A stretch of 64,000 bases of DNA from Malonomonas rubra DSM 5091 (GCF_900142125.1 NZ_FQZT01000007.1:62001-126000), one strand, 5' to 3'; positions 18,470-28,281 are shown, numbered from the stretch's first letter. Notes: generated by a model from the letters alone, not told the origin. Numbers and translations are program-made.

Positions 18470-18666
18470 TGCTTTGTGCTCCTCTAGGTTAAGTCGCGGG
18501 ACAAGTCATCAGCATACCTCAGCCGAGCGCTTGGGAAAAGAGGAGAAAGCAGGGCAATTGCTTGCTGCAACTCTATATTTGTGATAATTAATTGTCTTGT
18601 TTTACAGTTTTCCAATGCTGTGATGTTGCGCTATCGAGATTCTTTTTTTCCGCAAGGGATACTGAT

Positions 18667-20376
18667 ATGTCTCAGGGACAGCCGGCAAGGCTCAGTTATC
18701 TGCATAAAGTCCTTTATTTTACTCATCTCGTCGGCTTTGCCACGGCAGCGGTATTCCCCTTTGCTGTCAAGCCGATCATCGGCGATGTCGCATTTTCGGC
18801 CAGCTTTATTGCCGTGGCGGTCCTGGCCGGCTACGCCGTAGCCGCTATTTCCTACCTGTTTGTCCGCAACACCTTGAAAAAGCAGCTGCGTCACCAGCTG
18901 GACATGCTGGAGCCGCTGATCGGTGAAACCGAAATCGGCGATGAAAACCTGGAAGGAATGGCCCATGTCATGGAGGAAGGGATCAACCAGGTCCACCAGC
19001 TGTTCCAGGAGGTGATGAGCACTTCAAGCCGGCTGATACCTTATTACCGTTCATTGAGCCAGTCGACTCTTTACCTGGCCGACCGCGCCAACGAAGGGCT
19101 GGCGGCTGCCAAGGTCACGCGCAAAGATGTTGAGATCATGGAAGCCAAACAGCGCGACGTGGTCAACCTGATCAAAACCTTTGCTGATCAGTCGCAGGAC
19201 GAGGCGGCACTGTCGCGAGAATTGTCACAGTCGTTGGAAGAGATGGCACGGGCGATGGACCATTCCACAGCCAAGTTCATCGAGACGACAACGGCGGTGG
19301 AAGAAATGACAGCCAGCGTGCGTGAAGTCGCCAACCAGGCGGAAGATATTGCCCGTTCGGTGGAAGACACCGCGCAGCAGCTCGATTCCATCGGTGAATC
19401 CTTCGAGCGGATTCGCAAAGGTTCGGCTGCCGGCAACGAAGCGGTCCAGAAAGTTAAGCAGGACGCCGAGGAAGGCCTGCAGATGATGACCCAAACCCTG
19501 AACGAAATCGACCTGATGGCGACTGAAAGTCAACAGGCAATGTCCGCGATGGAACGCCTCGCCCATCAGGCTCTGGAAGTCGGGAAAATCATCGGTGTCA
19601 TCAAGGATCTGGTTGGAGATACCGAGCTACTCGCCTTCAATGCTGCCATCATCGCCGCTAAAGCAGGTGACGAAGGCAAAGGCTTCGCCGTGGTGGCCGA
19701 TGAAATCAAAGATCTGGCCGACCGCACCACCGACAGCGCTCAGGATATCCAGCGCATCATCCAGGCGATCAGTAAAGATACCGCTGAAGCGCTCACCGCA
19801 GTTGAAGCTACTGTCCGGCGGGTCAGCCAAGGCAAGGAAAACTCCCTGCGCACAGGCGATGCCCTCAACCAGATCGTTCACTCTGTTGGCCTGGCATCCG
19901 CCGCAACCGACGAGATCAGCCAGTTAACCAGTGCCCAGGGTGAACGGGCCCGGCTGATGCTGAACGAAGCCGGGCAGAGTTTGCGCTCGGTACGTGCCGT
20001 CGCCCGCGCCATGAAAGAACAGCGCACCGGCGTCAGCCGGATTCAGGATGGTGTCACCGAAATGAAATCGGCCGCCGACCAGGTCGCCAACGGTATGGAC
20101 GAGCAATTAAAAGCAACCCGCAACCTTGACCGTGGCCTGGCCGATCGGGATGAACAGATCAAAGCGATCATCGATGCCAACACCTACCAGCAGCAGGCAT
20201 CGGAACGGATCACTGAACATTTCACGATTGCAGAGAAGCGACTCCACCGTAACGTCGCCAAAACGACAGCGATCTTTAGCGAGATAGAAGAGCTGGAGAA
20301 GCTGACCGACAAACTGCGAAAATGGGGCCATGACTATATCTCCCAGCAAGCGGCAGCAGCGCACCACAAAGACTGA
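18667..20376 (+). CDS. Chemoreceptor with two TM helices but no periplasmic sensor
   Basis: The start is the ATG at 18667 with AAGGGA upstream. The 569-residue protein has two membrane helices close together (about residues 13-37 and 43-68) with only a tiny loop between, then a long cytoplasmic coiled coil. The receptor tip is recognisable ([29 protein letters not shown]), though it departs from the usual [18 protein letters not shown]. No HAMP domain is obvious. Such receptors are thought to sense from the membrane or cytoplasm, for example energy state. It stands alone, with strong terminators on its right side and the DsbC gene divergent on its left. Whether it serves the chemosensory clusters elsewhere in the window is not known. 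Confidence 0.88.
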   Translation: MSQGQPARLSYLHKVLYFTHLVGFATAAVFPFAVKPIIGDVAFSASFIAVAVLAGYAVAAISYLFVRNTLKKQLRHQLDMLEPLIGETEIGDENLEGMAHVMEEGINQVHQLFQEVMSTSSRLIPYYRSLSQSTLYLADRANEGLAAAKVTRKDVEIMEAKQRDVVNLIKTFADQSQDEAALSRELSQSLEEMARAMDHSTAKFIETTTAVEEMTASVREVANQAEDIARSVEDTAQQLDSIGESFERIRKGSAAGNEAVQKVKQDAEEGLQMMTQTLNEIDLMATESQQAMSAMERLAHQALEVGKIIGVIKDLVGDTELLAFNAAIIAAKAGDEGKGFAVVADEIKDLADRTTDSAQDIQRIIQAISKDTAEALTAVEATVRRVSQGKENSLRTGDALNQIVHSVGLASAATDEISQLTSAQGERARLMLNEAGQSLRSVRAVARAMKEQRTGVSRIQDGVTEMKSAADQVANGMDEQLKATRNLDRGLADRDEQIKAIIDANTYQQQASERITEHFTIAEKRLHRNVAKTTAIFSEIEELEKLTDKLRKWGHDYISQQAAAAHHKD

Positions 20377-20394
20377 ATGGGCTGAAGACAGGCA

Positions 20395-20433
20395 CAAAAA
20401 AACCGGGAGCAGCGTTGCTGCTCCCGGTTTTTT
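20395..20433. terminator. Strong bidirectional terminator
   Basis: A 13-bp perfect stem, AACCGGGAGCAGC/GCTGCTCCCGGTT, with a 3-nt loop is flanked by an A-run on the left and a T-run on the right. It can end transcription of the chemoreceptor gene from the left and of the DUF2892 gene from the right. Confidence 0.93.
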
Positions 20434-20452
20434 ATTCTCTTCCCCGTGACGT

Positions 20453-20644
20453 TTAGCCCTCTTTGACCCCCGCCTTTTTTAAGATGGTGATCAGTGGACA
20501 CCAGTCGGTGAAGGCACTCTGAAACAGGTTGAGTCCGACAAAACCTGTGAAGTAAAGCCAGTAAGGGGAATGCACCTGCGACAGGACGACGCTGAGCATA
20601 ACGAAAAATCCTGCGACGAGACGTAAATAACGATTAACAGTCAT
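20453..20644 (-). CDS. Small DUF2892 (YgaP-like) membrane protein
   Basis: The ATG at 20644 has AAGGAG eight bases upstream, giving 63 residues. The protein has two membrane helices and the family motif [19 protein letters not shown], in which the CP motif follows the second helix. DUF2892 proteins resemble the membrane part of the rhodanese YgaP. Function is unknown; sulfur or thiol handling has been suggested for relatives. It is the last gene in the minus-strand group with the exporter operon, 31 nt after the beta-barrel gene, and may be co-transcribed. Confidence 0.82.
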   Translation of the reverse strand: MTVNRYLRLVAGFFVMLSVVLSQVHSPYWLYFTGFVGLNLFQSAFTDWCPLITILKKAGVKEG

Positions 20645-20675
20645 AATTTTCTCCTTTATCGATTCTTTGCGGCAT

Positions 20676-21941
20676 TCAGAAGCTGTATCTGAGCCCGGCA
20701 TAAACATTCGAGTTATCTTCCAGTTGGCCAAAGAACGTATAATCCTCTGTGCCACCAAAAAGGTTGCCACCGAACGTCACCAACCAACGATCGGTCAGCT
20801 TGTATCTCACGTTCGGTCGCAGGTAGAAATCTTTATCAGTCGGTGAAAAATAGGTAAACAGACTGGCCGTCAGCTTCTGCTGCATCAGCAGTTTCGTCAA
20901 ACGCACCGTCAACACCTGGCGGTATTGATCCCGCTTCTTCTGCCCAGCAGGCAAACTGTCTTTGTACTCGTCATAATCGAGCAGCTGTTCCAGGTAAAAC
21001 TGGGCACTGCCGGTCAGCTCTTTTGCCAGCTCGCGCTCGTAACCCAACAGGTAACGCATTTCGCTGTTCGGCTGAAAGGCATCATCACCATCACGGTCGG
21101 CGCGGGAATCGTAATAGCCGAGCTCAACATTGAAGATACCACCCCGGAAGGAGCCACGGACACTGCCGCCATAAACATTCAGTCGTGTCGAGGCAGCCCG
21201 ACCACTATCCGCATTATAGCCGACCGGCGATTTCCAGAATCCGCGGTAGCCGTAGAGGGCTAATTCATAACCCTCGATATTTTTCGACACACGGCTGGCC
21301 AGCTCGTAATCTTCGAACCAGTCGTCTGGCTGGTCGGCGTTGATCACGGCGTCTCGGCCCGCAATGCGGCCAAGAGTAGGGTTCCAATAAGAGATTCGCT
21401 GCCCACTCAGGTAGCGATCGCTGTCGAAGCGCGGCGTCAGCACCAGGTCAACGGTCGCCCACTGCGGAAAGAAGCTGATCATCGCCGCATCGGACGGCGC
21501 TTTCAGGTATTCTTCGTCACGGCCGATGAAAAACGACTGCCAGTCTTTCGGAAACATATCGTTGATAAACAACAGGTCACCGGTGCCCCAGGTGAGGATC
21601 TGCCGACCGATCTTCACATCCATGCTGTAGGTCGGTGAAAAAAGCAGGTTCGCCTCACGCAGATCGAGGAAACCGGTTCCCTCTTCCAGGTCGAAATCGT
21701 GATCGGACGTGACATCATCGGCGACCAGATCTCCTCGCAGTTGCAAAGTGACGGCATCAAACCGCTGCTGATAATCGAGCTGCAGGCGCCCTTCCAGGAT
21801 GCTGGTATCCCGTTGATAGCCATCCTCCTGCAGCCGAGTTCCAGCCCGCAGATCGGCGAAACCGTGCAAGTCCGCCAGTTCAAAGGCAAAGGCCTGCCAT
21901 GGCAGCAGCAGAAAAACGCAGAACAAAAATAGTTTCTTCAC
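20676..21941 (-). CDS. Outer-membrane beta-barrel protein (DUF1302-like)
   Basis: The 421-residue protein has a signal peptide (about 1-19, ending QAFA) and alternating beta-strand segments throughout. It ends in a phenylalanine after a terminal strand ([10 protein letters not shown]), the usual outer-membrane targeting signature. The motif [21 protein letters not shown] resembles the DUF1302/porin-like barrels that are often encoded next to RND exporters. It is third in an operon after the RND exporter and LolA-like genes. The natural inference is that it is the outer-membrane end of a route carrying a hydrophobic substrate out of the cell. The substrate cannot be deduced. Confidence 0.82.
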   Translation of the reverse strand: MKKLFLFCVFLLLPWQAFAFELADLHGFADLRAGTRLQEDGYQRDTSILEGRLQLDYQQRFDAVTLQLRGDLVADDVTSDHDFDLEEGTGFLDLREANLLFSPTYSMDVKIGRQILTWGTGDLLFINDMFPKDWQSFFIGRDEEYLKAPSDAAMISFFPQWATVDLVLTPRFDSDRYLSGQRISYWNPTLGRIAGRDAVINADQPDDWFEDYELASRVSKNIEGYELALYGYRGFWKSPVGYNADSGRAASTRLNVYGGSVRGSFRGGIFNVELGYYDSRADRDGDDAFQPNSEMRYLLGYERELAKELTGSAQFYLEQLLDYDEYKDSLPAGQKKRDQYRQVLTVRLTKLLMQQKLTASLFTYFSPTDKDFYLRPNVRYKLTDRWLVTFGGNLFGGTEDYTFFGQLEDNSNVYAGLRYSF

Positions 21942-21972
21942 ACTTTTACCCTCTTCCTTTCAGCAGGAACCT

Positions 21973-22764
21973 TTAGTTACCCACTTCACGCGGTGGACGA
22001 CGCAGGAAGCGCTCGGTAAAAATGCGGGAGTTAAAACCGTTATCGTAACTGATGTTACTGAAACTGTTCACCGTACTGGTTCCAGCTTTCAAATCAGCAG
22101 CCTTGGCCTCGATGACAGTCGGATGGTCATCGATCGTCTCGACTTTGAGCGCTTCGACTTGGCGGTACGCCTGCCCCTGGCGATCGTAGTAGATTGCTTT
22201 CATCGGCAGGAAGGTCTGCTTATCGATCCAGACCTGGTACCAGGCGAACTCGACAGCATCGGCATCTTTCGGTTCGCTGCGCAACACATAAGCATCTGCG
22301 GTCTCTTCCTGCAGGCTGTGATTGTCCTCATCGGTGCCACGACCGGAAACATCCTCGTAGAAGAAATCGGAGCCGACGAAGCTGGTCCGCTTGTCGCCCG
22401 GTGCAATCCGCTTTTTCAGGTTGAGGGCCGGCAGCCAGAGCCAGCGATCATCGTCACGCCCGGCATTCTTCCAGACCAGAAAAGCCATCTTGCGCACATC
22501 GGCCGGGGCTTGGAAGTAGACGTAAAACTTCTGATCGTCGCCTTCGTCATTGAGTCTGAGCATGGTGAATTCACGGCTGCGGGTACTGCCGTCAGCAGCC
22601 GTGATCGTCATGACAATATCCGCCTTGCCATCCTTACCGGCGTAATAAGAGGCGCGATTCGCCTTCTCAACAATCTCCTCGGCAGTCAAACCGGCAGCAA
22701 TGACCGGTGCCGCCAAAAGTGCCACGGCAAGAGCGGTTAAAACGAAAAAACGTAACGATTTCAT
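21973..22764 (-). CDS. LolA-like outer membrane lipoprotein-sorting family protein
   Basis: This 263-residue protein has a signal peptide (about 1-23, ending VIAA) and one LolA-like domain. The opening LTAEEIVEKANRASYY, the stretch DDRWLWLPALNLKKRI and the GSDFFYEDVSGR motif mark the family of LolA relatives encoded beside RND exporters rather than with LolCDE. LolA relatives form a half-barrel that carries a lipid moiety across the periplasm. Located between the RND exporter and the beta-barrel genes, it probably shuttles the exported lipid or hydrophobic compound between them. Short intergenic gaps (28 and 31 nt) indicate one operon. Confidence 0.85.
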   Translation of the reverse strand: MKSLRFFVLTALAVALLAAPVIAAGLTAEEIVEKANRASYYAGKDGKADIVMTITAADGSTRSREFTMLRLNDEGDDQKFYVYFQAPADVRKMAFLVWKNAGRDDDRWLWLPALNLKKRIAPGDKRTSFVGSDFFYEDVSGRGTDEDNHSLQEETADAYVLRSEPKDADAVEFAWYQVWIDKQTFLPMKAIYYDRQGQAYRQVEALKVETIDDHPTVIEAKAADLKAGTSTVNSFSNISYDNGFNSRIFTERFLRRPPREVGN

Positions 22765-22792
22765 ATCAAATCTCCTTGTTGTCGGATCAGTA

Positions 22793-25792
22793 TCAGTCTT
22801 CTTTTTTACGGAAAGCCAGCTTCTGCAACGGCGTCAGCAGGGCCGGCAGGATGAACAGGGTCGCCAGCCAGGAAACCGCCATGATGGTTGCCAGGAAGAA
22901 GCCGACGGTCTGGTATGGTACCAGCGGCGCCAGCAACAGCGGGGTAAAGCCGACAGCGATAATGATGGCGTTGCGGCTGATCGCCATCGCTGGCTCCATA
23001 AACATCATCTTCGCCGCAGCAAACCAGTCACCGGTCTGCTCCTGCAGTTCGCGCGAGCGCTGCAGAAAGTGGATAGCGAAGTCGACACTCAGCCCCAAAG
23101 TCAGAGCCGAAAGCACCGCCACCGGCATATCGTAGTCCTTGCCGACCAGGCCGATGATGCCGTAGCTGACCATGATAGTGATGGTCAACGGAATCATCGC
23201 CAACAGTCCGAACAGCGGCGAGCGGAACAGCATCACCATCATCACCAGAACGACGACGAAAGAGCTGACCAGCGAGGTCATCATGCCGTTGACCATCCTC
23301 TCCTGCCAGACGACATTGAGGTAGGTCAGTCCAGCCCACTCGATCTTCAGCGGGGTCGGCGGTTCGTTAGCTTCCAGGTATTTTTCCAGATCGTCAACCA
23401 CGGACACCATGTCCTGGTTATCACCGCTAGTCAGCTGCACCCAGACGTTCGCTTCCTGATAGTCGCGGGTGATCAGGTGGAACAGGCTGTCCTTCTTCTT
23501 CATCCCTTCGAGCTGGACGAAGACCTGGCCGATCGCCGCCGCTGAATCGGGGATGGAATTGTGCGACTGGTTGCGCTCATGGTAGGCATCCATCTCAGCC
23601 TGCCCCAAGCCGCCCGGCGGCTCCAGGTAGTTCAACTCGTAGGATGCTTTTTTCAGCGAATCGACCGCCGACGAGGTTTTGCCGACCACTTGGTTGTTGG
23701 TCAAATGCTGCTGCAACCGCTCGAGATAGCGCAGCATTTCCGGCCGCTTGAACAGCGGTGCGGTCAGTTCGGCCTGCATCTCGTAGACAAAATCGACGAA
23801 AGAGTTGGCAGTGTAACGGTCGGTGACCGCCAGAGCAGCATCGATCAGGGCTTCGCCAGTTAAGTGTGTTTGTGTATGGATTTCCTGGTGAACCCGCTGC
23901 TTGAACCGTTTTGGCAGTTTTTCCTGCGGAGAAATCCAATTGTGCAACACTTCGACAGTCAAGCCTTCAGGATCGAGGTAGTTGATCTCATCCGCCAGAT
24001 CGGCCCAGACCGCAGTGCTGCCACTGTCCAGCTCTTCTGCAAGCTGTACCAGTTCGACGAAAGCGCGGGCTACGTCACGGCTGGAAACCTTACCGTAACG
24101 ATCACGCAGCTCCTGCAGCTTGGCCTTGAACAGGGCAACTTCTTCCGGGTACTCGGCGCCGAAACGCTTTTCGACCTCTTTCGCCATCTCGGCCGAGTTC
24201 TCTTCGCAATCACACAGCCCCGGCTGGGTTGACGCCAGCGTCAGGTAGGCGGTGTAAGTCCCGCCGAAATGGCTGTTGAGAACCCGGTCGGCGACGCGTA
24301 TATCATGCTCCGGGCTGAACCATTTAACCGGGTTATCGTTGACCTTAATCCGGCTGATACCGACCAGCGCGACCACCACGGCAACCATCGTGAATATCAG
24401 AATGACCCGGTAGCGCAAAGTGCTGAAGGCCCCCAGGCCCTGGAGAAAACGGGTGAGTAGACCGCTCTTCGGCGCTTCTTCGCCAGTGCTCAGTTCCAGC
24501 TTCTCGAGCTGCTTTTCCGGTACCAGCAGCAGAATGTAAGCCGGGATCAGGGTCATACTGAGCAGCCAGGCCATGCCGACACCGAAGGCGACGTGCAGAC
24601 CGAACACCTGCACCGGCGGGATCGGCGTGGTGCCGAGAGAGGCAAAACCGGCGATGGTGGTCAGGGTGGTATAGAGCATCGGTCGGAACAGATGGCCGAT
24701 AACGTAACGGACCGTCTCCGCCTTGTCCTTGAAGCGCGGATAGGTATCATAAAATTCGCTGAGGATGTGCACCGAGTCAGCGACCGCAATCGGCATCAGG
24801 AAGATGGCGATCATCGAGCTCATGATATGCACATCGAAGCCGAGGCCGATCAGCAGGCCCATGGTCGTTATAACACTGACAATGGCAACGATCATCGGCG
24901 CGATGATCAAACTGAGATTGCGGAAGAAGAACAGCAGCAACAGGAAAATCATCAGCCCGGCCATCGGCGCAGAGGTCGCCATCTGCACCAGCATCTCGAT
25001 GCCGAAGGTGTCCTGGGCGACCGGCTGGCCGGTGATGAACACCTGGTCGGCCTGCGGCCAGTCAGCAGTAAGGTTCTGCACCAGGCTGGCGACGTTGTAA
25101 CTGTAAATCTTTTTCTGGATTGGAATATAGAGGCAGATCGCCTTCTCATCTTCTGACACCAAGGTGCCCGCATAGAGCGGATTGTTCATGGCATCATCGC
25201 GGATCACCTTCGCTTCGGACGCTGTCTTCGGCGCCTGCTCCATCAGGTATTCAAGTTTGAGCGAACCGAGATCGGCCTGCTTGATGTTATCGACAACACT
25301 CGGCGAAATCAGCTCGCGGCCGATAATGATACTCTGGCCTTCCTCGTCAAACAGTCGGTTCGGTGCGTGATTGAAGGCGACATTGAGCGCCCGCTGCCAT
25401 GCGCCGTCAGGACTCAGATCGATGCTGCGCTCACCGGCGCGCTTGCCGTCTTCATCGAAAGTCCCGACCTGTGGCAGTCCGTCTGCGCCCTTCTGCAAAC
25501 TGAGCAATTCCTTAGTCAGATGATCGATACGGCCAAGGGTCGCCGGGTTGAATACACCGGCTGGATCCTTATCGTTAACAATCCCGACGATGACGAAGTC
25601 GTAGAGAGCATACTTCTCTTTAACTTCCTGATGAAAAACACGAATCGGCTCATCGGCCGGGAGCATGTTTTCCGGGTCATTATCAAACGTAACCTTAGGA
25701 AATTGGGCACCGAAAAGGACGGTAACAATCAGCGTAAGCAACAAAATCAGTTTCGGAAAACGGATACTGAAATTGGTTAACCAAAGATTCAT
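22793..25792 (-). CDS. RND superfamily exporter (MMPL type)
   Basis: The start is the ATG at 25792 with GGGAGGA eight bases upstream. The 999-residue protein has the RND plan: TM1 (about 14-33), a large periplasmic loop, TM2-6, a second loop, and TM8-12. The motif PIAVADSVHILSEFYD in the first membrane block and GLSVDFAIHFLQRSRE in the second are typical of the two-fold-repeated MMPL/HpnN-like exporters, with Asp residues that may relay protons. Members move hopanoids, lipids or other hydrophobic molecules. It opens an operon with a LolA-like carrier and an outer-membrane barrel, giving one protein for each envelope layer. A sigma-70-like promoter lies 34 nt upstream. Confidence 0.9.
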   Translation of the reverse strand: MNLWLTNFSIRFPKLILLLTLIVTVLFGAQFPKVTFDNDPENMLPADEPIRVFHQEVKEKYALYDFVIVGIVNDKDPAGVFNPATLGRIDHLTKELLSLQKGADGLPQVGTFDEDGKRAGERSIDLSPDGAWQRALNVAFNHAPNRLFDEEGQSIIIGRELISPSVVDNIKQADLGSLKLEYLMEQAPKTASEAKVIRDDAMNNPLYAGTLVSEDEKAICLYIPIQKKIYSYNVASLVQNLTADWPQADQVFITGQPVAQDTFGIEMLVQMATSAPMAGLMIFLLLLFFFRNLSLIIAPMIVAIVSVITTMGLLIGLGFDVHIMSSMIAIFLMPIAVADSVHILSEFYDTYPRFKDKAETVRYVIGHLFRPMLYTTLTTIAGFASLGTTPIPPVQVFGLHVAFGVGMAWLLSMTLIPAYILLLVPEKQLEKLELSTGEEAPKSGLLTRFLQGLGAFSTLRYRVILIFTMVAVVVALVGISRIKVNDNPVKWFSPEHDIRVADRVLNSHFGGTYTAYLTLASTQPGLCDCEENSAEMAKEVEKRFGAEYPEEVALFKAKLQELRDRYGKVSSRDVARAFVELVQLAEELDSGSTAVWADLADEINYLDPEGLTVEVLHNWISPQEKLPKRFKQRVHQEIHTQTHLTGEALIDAALAVTDRYTANSFVDFVYEMQAELTAPLFKRPEMLRYLERLQQHLTNNQVVGKTSSAVDSLKKASYELNYLEPPGGLGQAEMDAYHERNQSHNSIPDSAAAIGQVFVQLEGMKKKDSLFHLITRDYQEANVWVQLTSGDNQDMVSVVDDLEKYLEANEPPTPLKIEWAGLTYLNVVWQERMVNGMMTSLVSSFVVVLVMMVMLFRSPLFGLLAMIPLTITIMVSYGIIGLVGKDYDMPVAVLSALTLGLSVDFAIHFLQRSRELQEQTGDWFAAAKMMFMEPAMAISRNAIIIAVGFTPLLLAPLVPYQTVGFFLATIMAVSWLATLFILPALLTPLQKLAFRKKED

Positions 25793-25825
25793 CAGGTGTC
25801 TCCTCCCAAGAAACATATGAAAAAC

Positions 25826-25854
25826 AATATATATTAGAAGTGGGGGCAACTCAA
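25826..25854 (-). promoter_or_regulatory. Sigma-70-like promoter of the RND/LolA/barrel operon
   Basis: On the minus strand TTGAGT and TATATT are separated by exactly 17 nt, 34 nt upstream of the exporter start codon. The rest of the 182-nt divergent region up to the TRAP gene shows no clear dyad. Confidence 0.6.
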
Positions 25855-25974
25855 GAACGAATTTTACCCCTTTCAACCTATTAGCATATTTAGTTCCATA
25901 GTCCAGACATTTGTGAGAGAATGCCGCCGATAAGTTTAGTGATATAACATTCTTTTTTACCAAGGAGGAACACA

Positions 25975-27000
25975 ATGAAGTGTCGAGTATTTGCCTGTCT
26001 TCTGCTCTGCTTGCTGCTACCGCTCAGCGCGTTTTCCGCCGACCCCCTGGCGGCCTGGCAGCCGAAGTTCGATCCAAGCAAAGCAGAGTACACATATCTG
26101 CTGTCAACAGTCGCCCATCCGGCGATTGAAGGAGGCACTGTCGGCTACCGCATCCGCGATCGCGTCTGGGAAGAATCGAACGGCCGTCTCTACGTCGACT
26201 ACCGGCCAATTTCGCAGCTTGGCGGGGAGAAGGATGTCCTGCGCAAACTGCAGATGGGTGCAATCCAGGGGATGCTCTGCTCTTCGGTTCTGGCCCCGAA
26301 TGTTTCGCCACGCCTTGGTATCGTCAATCTGCCGTTTTTGATCGATAGCTTTGCCAAACTGGATCAATTCCGCAGCAACGAAGAACTGTTCCGTGAATTT
26401 GGTGCCGATGCCGACAAAAAAGGGATAAAAGTTGTTGATTTCACCGGTTACGGCAGTTACGGCTGGGCAACCAAAACACCGGTCAAAAGTATCGACGAAG
26501 CCAAGCAGCAGCTCTTCCGGATTGCTCAGGCACCGGTCAATGTCGATCTTTACAAAGCCTGGGGCTTTCAGTTCACCGTTATGCCGTGGGCTGATGTGCC
26601 ACAAGCACTGCAGACTGGTGTCATCAGCGCCCTTGATCACACACCGATCGTCTGCAATATCACCAAGAAATTTACCGTGGCGAAAGCCTATACCAGTATC
26701 GATTATGCCCAGGGCCTCTATGTCCACCTGATGAATAAACGTTGGTTCAATAGTTTGCCAGAAGATTTGCAGCAGATTCTGCTGACTGCGATCACCGAGG
26801 AGAGCGTCAAGGTCCGCGCCCTGACCGAAAAACAACAACTCGACCAGATAGCCGCGGCAAAAGCCAACGGCATCGTTTTCAATCAACTTCCGGTTGAAGA
26901 GAAAAATAAGCTGGTCGAACTGGCTGAGCCGGTCGTACAGAAGTGGGCAAAAGAGATCGGTAGCGACTACCTCGATAAAGTCCGCACTGCGCTTCAATAA
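25975..27000 (+). CDS. TRAP transporter solute-binding protein (DctP family), copy 1
   Basis: The start has the strong sequence AAGGAGG. The 341-residue protein has a signal peptide (about 1-21, ending AFSA) and a DctP-type binding fold. The stretch QLGGEKDVLRKLQMG and the ligand-site region with PVNVDLYKAWGFQFTVMPWADVPQALQTG are typical. The substrate-clamping Arg is probably that in LFRIAQAP. It delivers a ligand, probably an organic acid, to the DctQ-DctM permease encoded downstream. It is about two-thirds identical by eye to the next gene, so the two arose by tandem duplication. A terminator follows, so it can be expressed apart from copy 2. The ligand is unknown. Confidence 0.9.
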   Translation: MKCRVFACLLLCLLLPLSAFSADPLAAWQPKFDPSKAEYTYLLSTVAHPAIEGGTVGYRIRDRVWEESNGRLYVDYRPISQLGGEKDVLRKLQMGAIQGMLCSSVLAPNVSPRLGIVNLPFLIDSFAKLDQFRSNEELFREFGADADKKGIKVVDFTGYGSYGWATKTPVKSIDEAKQQLFRIAQAPVNVDLYKAWGFQFTVMPWADVPQALQTGVISALDHTPIVCNITKKFTVAKAYTSIDYAQGLYVHLMNKRWFNSLPEDLQQILLTAITEESVKVRALTEKQQLDQIAAAKANGIVFNQLPVEEKNKLVELAEPVVQKWAKEIGSDYLDKVRTALQ

Positions 27001-27023
27001 AAGCCACCCAGAAAAGAACAAAA

Positions 27024-27065
27024 GAACGCCCCGTAGAGCCTCTCTTTACGGGGCGTTCTCTTTTT
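27024..27065 (+). terminator. Terminator between the two TRAP binding-protein genes
   Basis: A 12-bp stem, GAACGCCCCGTA/TACGGGGCGTTC, is followed by TCTTTTTC. It begins 24 nt past the stop codon of copy 1 and separates it from copy 2. Confidence 0.9.
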
Positions 27066-27204
27066 CAGGCCCCACCTTTCTGCTTGACCCAAGCCCTACG
27101 AAAAGACTATTGTTTAAACCTAAGTAGCTGATTTTACTAATATTTAACTTTTTTTCGCGCAGATCAAACGACGTTTTGTCATAACGCCACAAGGAGGCTC
27201 CTCA

Positions 27205-28248
27205 ATGAAGAGATTATTGGTTGTTCTGTTGGTCCTGGCCCTCTGCCTGCCGGTTGCAGCATTTGCTGCTGAAAAGAAAAAAGATCCTTTGGCTGCCTGG
27301 CAGCCGAAGTTCGACCCGAGCGGTGCGAAATATGTCTACCTGCTCTCCAACCTGTCCCACCCGGTTATCGAAGGTGTTGCAGCAGGCTACCGCATCCGCG
27401 ATAAAGTCTGGGAAGCAACTAACGGCCAGATCTACGTCGATTATCGCCCGCTACTGCAACTGGGCGGGGAAAAGGACGTCTATAACAAGGTCAAAATGGG
27501 CGCAGTTCATGGCATGCTCAGCTCATCTATTTTTGCCGGCGGCAACGTTGCTAACGAAATGGGTGTAGTCAATATGCCCTACATCGTCGACACATTTGAT
27601 AAGCTCGACACCTTCCGCAATACGCCGGAGATCTGGGAACCCTTCGCCAATGCGGCTGCCGACAAGGGGATCCTGGCCATCGACATCACCAACTACGGCC
27701 TCTACGGCTGGGCGACCAACGAGCCGGTGAATAACCTCGCCGCTGCCAAAAAAGTCATGTTCCGTGTCGGTGAAGCGCCGGTCAACGCCGATATCTACAA
27801 GTCTTGGGGGCTGCAGTTCACCGTCATGCCTTGGGCCGATGTACCGCAATCCCTGCAGACCGGCGTTATCAACGGCCTCGACCACACCGCGATCGTCTGT
27901 AACATCACCAAGAAATTCACCATTGCCAAAAACTTCACCGAGCTGAATTATGCCCAGGGCCTGTTCGTTCACCTGACCAACAAGCGCTGGCTGGACAAAC
28001 TGCCGGCAGATCTGCGTGAAACCTTCCTCAAAGTCGTGCGAGAGGAAAGCGCTCACACTCGTGACCTGACCCGCAAGCAACATGAGGCCCAAGTTGCTGC
28101 TGCAAAAGAGGCTGGCGTGACTTTCCACAAGCTTTCCGACGCCGAAATTAGCGAACTGAAAAAACTGGCCGAGCCTGTAATTGAAGAATGGGGCAAAAAA
28201 ATGCAGCCCGATTACCTGTCGACTGTTCGCGCAAAGCTTGGCAGCTAA
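27205..28248 (+). CDS. TRAP transporter solute-binding protein (DctP family), copy 2
   Basis: The 347-residue protein has a signal peptide (about 1-22, ending AFAA), a short lysine-rich linker, and a DctP fold closely matching copy 1. Shared stretches include DPLAAWQPKFDPS, YRIRDKVWE, QLGGEKDV and FTVMPWADVPQ. The ligand loops differ slightly (for example VMFRVGEAPVNADIYKSWG here), so the pair may bind related but distinct solutes. AAGGAGG precedes the ATG. It has its own upstream region of about 140 nt after the terminator of copy 1, and a terminator hairpin after it. It supplies ligand to the DctQM permease about 365 nt downstream. Confidence 0.9.
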   Translation: MKRLLVVLLVLALCLPVAAFAAEKKKDPLAAWQPKFDPSGAKYVYLLSNLSHPVIEGVAAGYRIRDKVWEATNGQIYVDYRPLLQLGGEKDVYNKVKMGAVHGMLSSSIFAGGNVANEMGVVNMPYIVDTFDKLDTFRNTPEIWEPFANAAADKGILAIDITNYGLYGWATNEPVNNLAAAKKVMFRVGEAPVNADIYKSWGLQFTVMPWADVPQSLQTGVINGLDHTAIVCNITKKFTIAKNFTELNYAQGLFVHLTNKRWLDKLPADLRETFLKVVREESAHTRDLTRKQHEAQVAAAKEAGVTFHKLSDAEISELKKLAEPVIEEWGKKMQPDYLSTVRAKLGS

Positions 28249-28281
28249 TAGCTAAACCTGTATAATGCGATCCGTTTTACG

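Noticed and set aside
18553-18567. Sigma-54-like GG-N10-GC ahead of the chemoreceptor at 18667
   Set aside because: The -24 part is a poor match and no activator dyads were found; spacing alone is expected by chance.
22700-23545. Plus-strand open frame rich in Gln and His
   Set aside because: It is antisense to the RND exporter; the composition is a reading-frame artefact.
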